Assembly: GCA_964247055.1 (NCBI GenBank) | Contig: OZ176051.1 | Location: forward strand, 1,116,001-1,180,000 | Origin: Paragordius varius | Lineage: Eukaryota > Nematomorpha | DNA length: 64,000 nucleotides | Direction: 5' to 3' | In this document: one piece after another, positions 24,301 through 33,675 of the stretch | Position numbering within the stretch: the first letter of the stretch is position 1 | Layout: every line of letters begins with the position of its first letter | The notes under the pieces: generated by a model | Seen by the model: the letters and a program-made list of their open reading frames with translations, nothing else | What the model was told of the DNA's origin: nothing | Databases searched by the model: none | Translations under genes and position numbers: made by a program

Positions 24301-27300
24301 TCTCTCTTTTGAAAAATATGCAGATGATATTGGTCTGCTTATTAATGATTTTGAAACGATTTTCATCTATAAATAAACTTGAAGACATCGCTATTTTTTT
24401 ATCATGCCCATTTAATAATAATAATAATGTTGAATATATTGCTCAAAAACTCAGCCACTTTCTTGGTGTACCAAATTTAGCAGAGTTGGAAGAGGAATTA
24501 ATAAATGTTAAATGCGATATCCATCTAAAATCATTAGGATCAGATATATATAAATTTATAAATAAAGATAAATACCCCCATATTTGGAAAACCGCTGCAT
24601 TATTCAATTCTTTTTTTGGATCCACATATTTATGTGAATCGGCTTTTTCAATTATGAATGCTATCAAAACTAAACAGAGGTCACAATTAACTAATAAACA
24701 TTTAGAATCCTGTTTGAGAATTGCTTTGACTTCATTTGAACCTAATTTAGATAAACTTTCTGAATTTTTTCGCAGTCGGGCGTTTTAAATATTTTTTTCT
24801 TTATTAAATATGGATGTTTATCGAGTTGTATTTTCGCTTAGGAAAAAGCCGATTTACTAAAAAATATGTGGATAGAATTAAAACTGATACAATTTTAATG
24901 TACTCTTATTTATGTTCAAATTATGGTTCTAAATTGGAATGCTATTTTTTATTTCTTTTATTTTTTGTATCATAATGTATTCTCCCCTGTAATTTCAAAT
25001 GCATTGTTTAAATTTTTATATTGTAAAATTATAATAGAAATTTAATAAATAAATATTTTGAAGTGTTTTATGTTGGTTAAAAAATTAAGGTAGTTAATAA
25101 CCCGTTGTCTTTTAATTAAAATTATTTTTGTATTTGGTTGATAGATAAAAAAAATTACAATTTTAAAATGGTTTAAACAAGTCACTCTAATCTGTAAAGC
25201 AGGTATATACATCATTTAAAGTGTTGATTGAGTTTTTTTGATAAATATTTCTGGGTGACCGCGAACTCTTTTTTTAACAAAAAAGCCAAAAAAAAGCTCG
25301 CGACAAAAAAAGTGTGGCCACCCCTGTTATATAACATATATATATATATATATATATAAATATCATATCTATATAGCATTATTTCTATTTTAAATCAAAA
25401 AAAATCTTGAAGCGCGCATATTAAGTATTAAAATTTTGAAGCGCAGAACCACACCCATTTATACCTAATCGCAATGCAAGGTTGTTTAAAATATATAACC
25501 TCTAAAAATAATAACTTTAATCTGATAACTATACAAATTATTTTATGAAAATTAAAATCTATAAATTAGAAATAATTTAATTCAATTAATAATTACCGTA
25601 AGATCTTCGCTTTCCTCGATAATATGAGTACCAATCTTAACGTTGGGATTTTCTTTCAACAATTTAATGAGCTGAGACAATTGTTGAAGACATTCGGTCC
25701 ATTGTGTCGCTTTCATGCAAGCGTTCAACTGAATAAAAAACAAAAAAAATAATTTTAGATCACAATTATCATTTTTGGGGTTTGAAAATAATTTGCCATA
25801 TGAGTAGCTAATAGAGAAATAACAGTGTCAGTACAAAGGATTTTTTCGTTTTTTCTAGTTTAAATACTGACAAACCTGTTTTTGTGCGGTACAGAGGTTA
25901 CTCAAAAAATCACAAAAAATTTTTTATAGTTTGCAACTAGAACTAAAAAATTTTGTAAAAAAAGGTCCGCACAAAAAATTTCTTTATGAGCATATGGGGA
26001 AAATAAGAAATGAATACCACGTCCATTTACATGTAAAAACTGATTAACACATTAATTATTTAAAGATTTATCATGTATACAGAAAAAATTATAAAAGCAT
26101 TTATAAAATTAGGTAATCTATTTGGTTGTGAATAAGTATTTGTAGATTTGTTAATATTTGAGTACTGTCTTTCATCAAACTTTTGCATAAGCCTTTTTAA
26201 AAAGTGTAAAGTTCTGGAGATAAAAAATTATCATTATTATCAATTTTTTCGATATTAATAATTTCGTTTATTAATTTATTATTATTATTCATATTAATAA
26301 TAAATGTTATTAAGATAAATTGTGAGTCAATAATACTTCCAAAATAAAATTAAATATTAAAAATAAGATATTTGCTTAATATAATGACTGATGTTTCATT
26401 GTAATAACAGCAGATAAATGTAAGAACATACGCAAATTAAAAGATCACACTTTCGGACAAAAAATGTAAATCCAAATCGCACAAAAGGAGCTAAAAATGA
26501 TCAACTCACAAAAATGTTTTGACTGTATATCCGATTCAAGCGAGAAAATTGAAGAAAAATTAGTCATATACATTTAAATAACTTTTCCTTATTAACGTTC
26601 TAAAAGATCCAAAAAATTATGATAAAATCAAACCTTTTGATTGTAATCAAAGTATGAAGCTACAAGATTGAAACTAATCTTGATAATAAGTGGGGCATCC
26701 ATACTCCCATCCTCTTGAGCGATTTTGAGGAGTTCCTTGAAAAGAGCGACGGGCTCAGTATTTGCCGCGTTTGATAAGGAGGAGGGAAGCCTTCTCCCTC
26801 GACTCGCAATCACTTCCTGAACCTTTTTCAACAAGGCTGCCCGTGTGATTTCTTCATCGGGCCCAAATAGTTGAACTTGCTTTTTCTGTCAAACCAAAAT
26901 AAGGATAATTTTTTACAATAATTGTTATCGACTAGCTTTAAAATGTAATTTTTACTAAATAATTAAATTGTTTTTTGCAAATGATAATTAAAAATTAATA
27001 TTAAGCATGGTGAATTCCCATACTAAAAAAGTGCAAAAATATGTGGGCGTCTTTGTTTTGACCGTTTTCTTTATTTACCCTAATTACTGTATAAAAATAT
27101 GCGGCAAAAAGAATTTCCTAATTTATTAGGGGTTTTAATATTGTTCAAGCTGTTTTCTAATAAACACATCAACATTTATTTATAATCACGGGAATGTTTT
27201 TAACCATATATTCTTAAACAAAATATAACCGTAATTCAAATTTAAAGCAAATAACTTAAATTATTAAAAAATCTAAGGAGAACGCGAAAAATTTGAAAAA

Positions 27301-29163
27301 TTTAATTAAAAAATAAAAGAAACAAATCGAAGGATGAGTGCAAATTATTGTCACCGAATGGAAAAAATATTTCAAAAAATGGGCTGTCATTGATTTGGAT
27401 TTTTATAATAGATTTTACATTTTATCTTGAATTTTTTGGGAGGGGACGCAAGAATTATAATTTATTTAGTAAGACGTAAACAAAAAAAGGTTGAAAACCA
27501 CTGTTTTAAGTAATTTATCCCAAATATTAAACTTAAATCTTTGTAAGTTTATTAAATAATTTAAACCAAATACTAAACCAAATACTAAACTTTTAATCGA
27601 ATTAAAGATCATTGGTGGCATGAAATTAAGCGCTCTAATTATTTAGTCAAAAATCTAAACCCAATAAATACTTTATAGGGTCCACGCTGAACTCCTTTCG
27701 TGACAGATTCCCATTTGCCTTCGTCTTCGCCCTCTTCTTCGTCTTCTTTTTTGACTTTTGTGGCTACAAAAAAACATTTTTAATTAACGTACATAAAAAC
27801 AAAATTAAGACAAAAGGTTAGAGAAATAAAATGTAATAAAAACCGTCAGATTTGCGTTTTTCTTTCTTTTTCTCTTTCTCGCCTTCATCTGTAGTCGTCC
27901 TATAATTAAAAAATAAAGCAAATATCCAAGTTTTTTAAATAAAAAGTCGCACAAAAGAAAAATCTGCTAATTTTTTAGGAGGTCAACCGAAATAATAGCA
28001 CAGCCTTAAACTCACCATATTTAAAAACCCCGTTTTAGATTATCCATATTAAAAAAATATAATATTGTTGTAGCTTTATATAAACACCACATTTACTTTA
28101 GACTTTTGTAGTATTATATTAAAAAACTTAAACTTTTACTTCAAACGTTTAGTTTTAATTTATATCTTAAATTTTTAATTGCAAATAAAAAATCTACTTT
28201 TTCAAAAATTTAGCCGCTAGATTTGATTTCTTTTCGTCCTCGGACATGGAGGAGGCATCACTTTCCGATTCTTCCCAATCGGTGGAGCCTTGCTCGTCAT
28301 CGAATCTCACTTTTGCTACTTTTTTATGATCGGCTAAAAATGAAATGAAAAAAGTTAAATGGTACTAAATAACATAATATAAGATGATTCACGCATTAAC
28401 AATAAATATCAATAAATTTAATAATTCGTTTTAAAAAATTAAAGATAAATTAAATAAGGTAAAATTACAATACAACTAGTTTTGATTCCAGAATCGAGGG
28501 AACAAGTAGAAAAAAATGAATAAGAACAAAAAAGGTTAAAATATTACTTTTTATTTCAGTCGTCACCTCCTCGTCTTCTGCGTGACTTGCTGTTTGGTTA
28601 TCACTTTGAATTTCCTCATTTTCTGAAAAATCTTCTAGTTTTTCCTTCTCCCGAAAATTCGTTATAAAAGTTTCGTAATCTTTATTGTATTTCTTTAATT
28701 TTTGCCGTAAAGATGAAAGACCTCGAGAATTATTTTTGCTCATAGATTTTTTGGCATCTTTGTCGTCCCAACATTCATTAACAAAATTTTCCAATTCAAT
28801 CAAGCAACGTAAGAAGAAATGTGGTGGTGAGCCATTTTTTTCGTCAAGAACTCCCTTGGCTTTAGCGTATATTTTTTGGAGTTCCTCAAAATCCGACAAA
28901 ATCTTACACATGTCCTTAATTTTCCGATGATTTTTTATCTGTTTTATAATATTCATCATTTCTTCTTCTCGTTTATCCTTCGAGCTCCGTACTTGTCGCT
29001 TAATTTCATCCTCATCATCACTTAACTGATATGTTCTAAAAATATTTTATATATATTTAACAAACTTTGTGGGAATTTGCGGTTTAAACGATGTTATAAT
29101 CTCGCTTTCGTCACTTTCCGTATCAGAATCGGATCCACCAGCTTGTGCAAAAAATTTCGACAT
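18345..29163 (-). CDS. EIF3C: Eukaryotic translation initiation factor 3 subunit C
   Basis: Core PCI-domain subunit of eIF3, which docks eIF1/eIF5 and the 40S subunit. Fourteen exons (minus): 29163-29066, 29035-28548, 28333-28198, 27899-27844, 27763-27672, 26885-26634, 25728-25597, 22335-21975, 21530-21318, 21070-20888, 20636-20446, 19542-19339, 18879-18714 and 18439-18345, giving 888 residues (human 913), with phases fitting throughout. Landmarks: acidic N-terminus starting [134 protein letters not shown] and MFELDIP in the PCI/winged-helix part. Only the first intron is ultrashort (30 nt); the rest run 80-3261 nt. Intron 7 hosts a hAT transposon and intron 11 a foldback MITE. Confidence 0.97.
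19829..20413. repeat. 124-bp direct repeat pair around foldback MITE C
   Basis: Positions 19829-19952 and 20290-20413 are two 124-bp copies in the same orientation (both starting GGATGAATGAAAAACATG and ending CTAACTTTTATATTAT), differing at about nine positions, with no length difference. Foldback MITE C lies between them. The repeat is far longer than a normal target-site duplication. Confidence 0.85.
19952..20261. repeat. Foldback MITE, copy C, in EIF3C intron 11
   Basis: A 310-bp element starting TACCATT and ending AATGGTA with TA on both sides. Two left-arm units with core ATTCAAATTCACCC face four inverted units on the right, around an AT-rich core similar to copy A. No ORF. Confidence 0.75.
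22497..22558. repeat. 62-nt hairpin in EIF3C intron 7
   Basis: GGTAATTGAT pairs with ATCAATTACC at the outside and CCAGTA pairs with TACTGG inside, separated by an A-rich internal loop. The size recalls a small foldback element or a hairpin precursor; nothing shows that it is expressed. Confidence 0.5.
22594..25326 (+). mobile_element. hAT DNA transposon, nearly intact (2,733 bp)
   Basis: The ends are perfect 12-bp inverted repeats (CAGGGGTGGCCA) flanked by an exact 8-bp target duplication TTATATAA (22586-22593 and 25327-25334), the hAT signature. GTGACCGCG words recur just inside both ends. The transposase runs from 22971 to 24788: a BED-like zinc finger (CLIC, then a His pair in [10 protein letters not shown]), an RNase H-like core ([36 protein letters not shown]) and a C-terminal hAT dimerisation region ([15 protein letters not shown]). 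It resembles the transposase-derived vertebrate GTF2IRD2/ZBED5/FAM200 group. The frame shifts twice, once near a T-run at about 23490 and once near 24370; both look like single-base changes. It inserted in sense-opposite orientation into EIF3C intron 7. Confidence 0.92.
22971..24788 (+). pseudogene. hAT transposase, frame broken twice
   Basis: About 600 residues of hAT transposase in three overlapping frames: 22971-23534, 23504-24376 and 24309-24788. The first frame passes into the second around an eight-base T run, and the second into the third near GAAACGATTTTCATC. Everything else is open, including the C-terminal dimerisation segment and a normal stop. The copy is young or recently active, or the shifts are base-calling errors in homopolymers. 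Confidence 0.85.
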
Positions 29164-29259
29164 GTTAATAAAAAACGGTCTTAGAAAAGATTCGTTGCTG
29201 ATGTAAAAGACACATGGTGGTTTAAATAAACATTCAAATTTTTACGTAATAAAAATACA
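29164..29259. promoter_or_regulatory. 96-bp intergenic region shared by EIF3C and GNPNAT1
   Basis: EIF3C (minus) and GNPNAT1 (plus) start codons are separated by 96 bp. Both promoters and 5' UTRs must lie here or overlap the genes. No TATA box or other motif can be claimed in such AT-rich DNA. Confidence 0.55.
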
Positions 29260-29896
29260 ATGCAAACAAAACAATTTCTTTTTGATAGTTCCGTTTTGGA
29301 AGAATTGTTAAAGATGATGCCTGATATGGATCTCAAACATTTATTTGACACAGATTCAATGTTTCATATTAGGTCGTTATCCATCGATGATTACAAAAAA
29401 GGTGCTATTTTCTATATATTTTTAGGATATATTGGATTACTATCCCAATTAACTACGATTGGAAATGTAAGTGAGGAATTATATAAAAGTATATTCACCT
29501 AATTTTTAGATACTTTTAATAATATGTTAAATCTCCCCAATTCCTATTATATTTGTGTTATTGAAGACCGACAAAGTTCTCAGATAGTGGCATCTTGCAC
29601 TTTATTTGTGGAAAAAAAATTTATACATTCCTGCCAAAACGTAAAAATTAAATGTAATTTTAGCGTGGCCGTATTGAAGATTTAGTCGTCGATAAAGATT
29701 ATCGTGATAAAAAATTTGGAAAAATGTATTTCTTTTATTTTATTTCATTTTTAGTTTAGTTATGTTAATGACCGCTTTAGGTAAACGCTTGGGCTGTTAT
29801 AAAATATCGCTGGATTGCAAAAATGCACTAATCCCATTTTATTTGAAGTGTGGATATGTGAAGGAAGAAAACAATTACATGTGTGTTCGATATTAA
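29260..29896 (+). CDS. GNPNAT1: Glucosamine 6-phosphate N-acetyltransferase
   Basis: A GNAT-fold enzyme that acetylates glucosamine 6-phosphate with acetyl-CoA on the way to UDP-GlcNAc (glycoproteins, chitin). Five exons: 29260-29401, 29426-29488, 29510-29640, 29664-29725 and 29755-29896, giving 179 residues (human 184). The four introns are 24, 21, 23 and 29 nt. The 21-nt intron contains an in-frame stop, so it must be removed. Splicing the 24-nt one gives exact length agreement with the human enzyme around KKGYIGLLSQL. Motifs: SYYICVIED, IVASCTLFVEKKFIHSCQN, RGRIEDLVVDKDYRDKKFGK (acetyl-CoA loop), LGKRLGCYKISLDC and CGYVKEENNYMC. Complete gene, head-to-head with EIF3C. Confidence 0.96.
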
Positions 29897-30269
29897 TATC
29901 CAAAAATATAATGGATGTTACTAAGTCTATGATTAATATGCAATGTGATTATATTTATTTAATAGTTAAATTAATAAATTTATTTATGGACCATATTTTT
30001 GGCATAATTATTGTTTTCTTGTTTCGAATAAAGTTTCGACTTAATATTTATTCGTTTGTTTTACATGTCATCAATGTTCTAAAATTGGCTCATACACAGG
30101 GCTTAAAACCATAATCGGATCCGGTTTAAAATATTGTGTCCTTCCTCGTCTAAACAGCTAAACCAGTAATAATCGTTTTCAAATAATATAAAAATATTCG
30201 TTCAGGGTCACAATCAATTATTGCGCTTATAACAGATTTTAGGAATGTAGAAAACACTATATGATCCAA
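29897..30269. other. GNPNAT1 downstream region, nothing recognised
   Basis: AT-rich spacer up to the LINE target duplication; presumably holds the GNPNAT1 3' UTR. Confidence 0.4.
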
Positions 30270-30278
30270 TAATAATAG

Positions 30279-31617
30279 TTGGTTGGTTGGTTTTTCCTAA
30301 GTCGTAAACGACTTTTTTGATATAGTTTTAACTATTTCTTTCCATTTTCTTCTATCTTTTACCGCTCTATAGAGATCGTTTAATGTCATTTTAGTATCTT
30401 CTTTTATCGTATCCAACCACCTCATCGGTGGTCGGCCTCGTTTCCTTTGCCCTTCTACCTTCCCAAACATTGTATCTTTCTCCAGAGAATTCGATCGCAT
30501 GACATGACCAAAAGTTAACTTTCTTTTTAGAATTATCTCCAGGATGTTTGTTTTAGGTTTTATTTCTGTAGTTAGATTTCCATTCTTAATTTTATCCTCC
30601 CAGGTGTATCCTAGCATCCTACGCCAGCAGCTCCTTCCAAAAGCCATGAGCCTTTCTTTGTCCCTTTTTCTGAGAGTCCAACTCTCACATCCATTTGTGG
30701 TGACCGGGAGAACGAAACAGTAGAGTAATCTTTTTTTGGTTTCAACTCCTACGCTTTTGTTTTTCCAAATCTTTATTAATTTGGTCATCGCTTCTCTACC
30801 CAATCTTATTCTCTTTCTGATGTCAGGAGTTGAAGACCCATCCTCTGAAATTATTGCGCCCAAAAACGTTAACTGTTTAACTATTTCTATTTCTACTCCT
30901 TCTATAATAATTGTAGGCTTTTCTCCAGTGCATAATATTTTTTTGTTAGGATTAAGCTTAAGACCATAGCTCAAACCTTCCTTTCGAATCTCTTCAATCA
31001 TTTCTTTCAAATCATTTACACTTTCAGCTATAAGAGTGGTATCGTCGGCAAACCTTAAATTATTGATTGTTCCTCCCTCCTATTCTTACTCCAATATTAT
31101 TACCATCTAACTTCCTCATTATTATTTCTGTGCACATATTGAACAGATAAGGGGATAAGCAACACCCTTGCCTGACTTCTTTCAAGATAGGTATTTCGTC
31201 TGTGTCCCCCGCTGATGTTCTAATAATCGCTCTTTGTTTTACATAGAGAAAGCTAATCAATCTTTTTAAGTGAGACGATACCCCTACTAACTTTAATGTT
31301 TCCCACAAGGAGTCATAGTTAATCGAATCGAAGGCTTGTCTGTAATAAAGGACATGTATAATTCTTTCTGGAACTCTTTAGATGTTTCCATTATACTTCT
31401 TATGTTTGAGATATGGTCACTTATGCTTTTTCCCTCATAAATGCGGCTTGATTTTGTGGTATTTCTGACTGTATGATACTGTGCATCCTGTTTTGTATTA
31501 TTTTTAAGACCTTAGTAGCGTGGCTAATAAGAGATATGTTCCGATAGTTCTCGCACTGGAGTACATCTCCTTTTTTCGTATAAAATGGTAACACAATAGT
31601 CTGAGTTATTAAAATAT
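30279..31617 (-). mobile_element. 5'-truncated LINE (LINE-1 of this window), RT C-terminal part
   Basis: Flanked by a 9-bp target duplication TAATAATAG (30270-30278 and 31618-31626). On the minus strand it encodes the end of a reverse transcriptase: ENYRNISLISHATKVL, SYLFNMCTEIIMRKL, the FADDTTLIAES catalytic box and a tail with CESWTLRKRD, FGHVMRSN and KRGRPPMRWLDTIKED. The frame shifts once, near 31060. The 3' end is a short (AACC)n tract at 30279-30292, typical of RTE-like LINEs. The endonuclease and N-terminal RT are absent by 5' truncation. The clade (RTE or CR1-like) is not settled. Confidence 0.88.
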
Positions 31618-31697
31618 TAATAATAGCTTCAATTTTGGCGAATGGTTACGATCTGCCGCATATTGACACAAATTTTATACCAGAAAGTGGTAAATCA

Positions 31698-32800
31698 TTA
31701 CCGGTTAAAAAAAGAGACGTGAGTGAAAAAATCGCAGACGATTAATTTGATACATACCCATTTTTATTTATCTGAATTACCAAAAACACCACCATTTGAG
31801 TTCGCGAAAAATTAGTGTCTTACTATCATTCGGTAATCATATCGAATTTCATCCCGGAAAAAGAAAATTTGCCTAACGCATCGCCATCAGAAGAAAAAGG
31901 CTGTTGAATGTTTTTGTTTGCTAGCACAGACAAATGGTGACTGCTCTATCGATCAACATATTTGGACATGGTTTCGAAATATTAAAAGTTTGAAAGAGTA
32001 TAGGCGCACTTGTAAATCAGACAAGTGTGAAAACGCTAAAGTACAAGATTTATTGGATAATGACTCAACTCAAACTCAACGGTGATTGGCAGAAGCATTA
32101 TTATCACAAAAACAATCAGCAGAACGAGTAATGGACCAATATCAAATGCCACATATCAAATGTACGTCAAATCGAAAATTCCAAAGTGGCATGTGAAATC
32201 CTGCTCCACTGTCGCGAAAGGAAATATTTTTGCCACGAATTGTTACGGGTTATTAATGGCTCTATTTATTCAAAGTGGAAAAATATGGCATTATATTGTC
32301 GAGACGGTCCATTCACACCAAGGCCAAATCGCTTCGGCAAGAAAACCATACTCTGTGTCTAATGGGACGCATGGTGATATTTTGTCTATAATAATCGCTA
32401 ACAATTAATTTCAACCATGCATTAATCGAAGGACGACCGAAATTGGGAAAGTGATTTTTCTACGTGACAATGCTCCGTCTTACACAGCAAAACCAAAAAT
32501 ATAATTGCATAGATGAAAAATTCCTTTGGATCCGCTGAAATGATTGACCTGGCGCCATCTGACTAATACATCCTCGCATCAATGGGGCCCACCCTAGCAG
32601 AGCAGCACTTCACAATTTAGAAGACTCTTGAAAATGATTTGAGGAATGATTGGCCGTACAGAAAATTATTTTTTCTGGTATGGCATTTATATATTAACTG
32701 AGAGATTGGCAAAATGAATAAAAGCCCATCTGCAATATTTTGGAAAAATAAATAATTGATCTTCTTTCAAAATTACATTTTTTAACTAAAAAACGGGTAA
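31698..32800 (+). mobile_element. Mariner transposon remnant, copy M1
   Basis: Decayed mariner transposase on the plus strand. Visible pieces: a helix-turn-helix part with SIDQHIWTWFRN, LLDNDSTQTQ, a segment like CEILL-RK, SLRQENHTLC (the RFGKKTMLC region in another frame), VIFLRDNAPSYTAKP with the catalytic Asp region, and SMGPTLAEQHF in the LAPSDYHLF-SMG-AEQHF region. The left end TTACCGGTT and the right end AACGGGTAA are likely inverted termini. Several stops and frameshifts; old copy. Confidence 0.82.
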
Positions 32801-33675
32801 ACTGACTACACCTACGTTGGTCAGAGAAAATAAACGTTTAATTAAGATGCAAAATGTTTAATTTTTACACTAATTAAATAGAGTAGGATAAACATTCATT
32901 AATAAAAATATTTTTTAAATAAAAGTTATTACTTTTGAACAATTAATATTTTAGGAGGAAAATCTGTAAAACAAATGGTTGGTATCTTATATATTGTAAG
33001 GCATTTCTTTAACCAATTCGAAACTTTATACGAAAATCTTGAAAAACGATTAACAATTAAATTTAATTTTTGTCTTTTTTGGGGGCTTACACATATTTAC
33101 ATAAAAATTAGGGGTTTTTTATAAAAAACATTTAAGGAAATATAAAAATTGGGACATCTCATTTAGTCCATAAAAATTAATTAGGGGAAAACTATATACT
33201 AGTTGAATAAATTTCGTTTACAAAGTTTTTATGAATGGTCCCTAATGTTGTTATTTATATTCAGCAATAATTAATATTTACAGCATGAATTAATTATTAT
33301 TACAAGTAATTTTTGTAGAATATAAAAAATCAAATTCAAATATAAAAGGTATTTGGCAAATCATTTGAAAGTAATTACACAACTTTGCAATAAAAATCTG
33401 GGCGACTCATTTTCCAACCTTACATTTTTTAATAATAATTTAATTGATATCGTTGAGATTATTTTACAACTAATTGATGATTTTTGCGATTGGTTATATT
33501 TTTCTTTCAAGAAAATATATAAATATAATAGATTTATTACATGTATAAACATAACAATTTATAAACCATGTCATAAACAAAATATAAATATCAACAGTTT
33601 TTCTATTGTCCTGATTCGAATTACAATTGAATAATACTTCGTTCTTCCTCAGATCTTTTATACTCTAACTGAACT
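32801..33675. other. AT-rich spacer; one ORF here is probably chance
   Basis: No gene recognised. A plus-strand ORF at 33353-33634 is Ile/Asn-rich and lies just past the end of the minus-strand gene ending at 33676; it has the look of AT-driven chance coding. Confidence 0.4.

Noticed and set aside
27470-27503. A hAT-like terminus (CAGTGGTTTTCAACC inverted) in EIF3C intron 5
   Set aside because: No partner end or duplication was found; a one-sided match is too weak to call an element.
29402-29425. Reading the 24-nt segment as eight extra residues of GNPNAT1
   Set aside because: It has no stop, but removal gives exact length agreement with the family, and the other three introns of the gene are of the same kind.
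30297-31010. A 237-codon ORF as a host gene
   Set aside because: It is the C-terminal part of LINE-1 reverse transcriptase, bounded by a target duplication.
33353-33634. A 93-codon plus-strand ORF
   Set aside because: Ile/Asn/Lys-driven composition, no family resemblance, and an overlapping minus-strand ORF of similar quality; likely chance.
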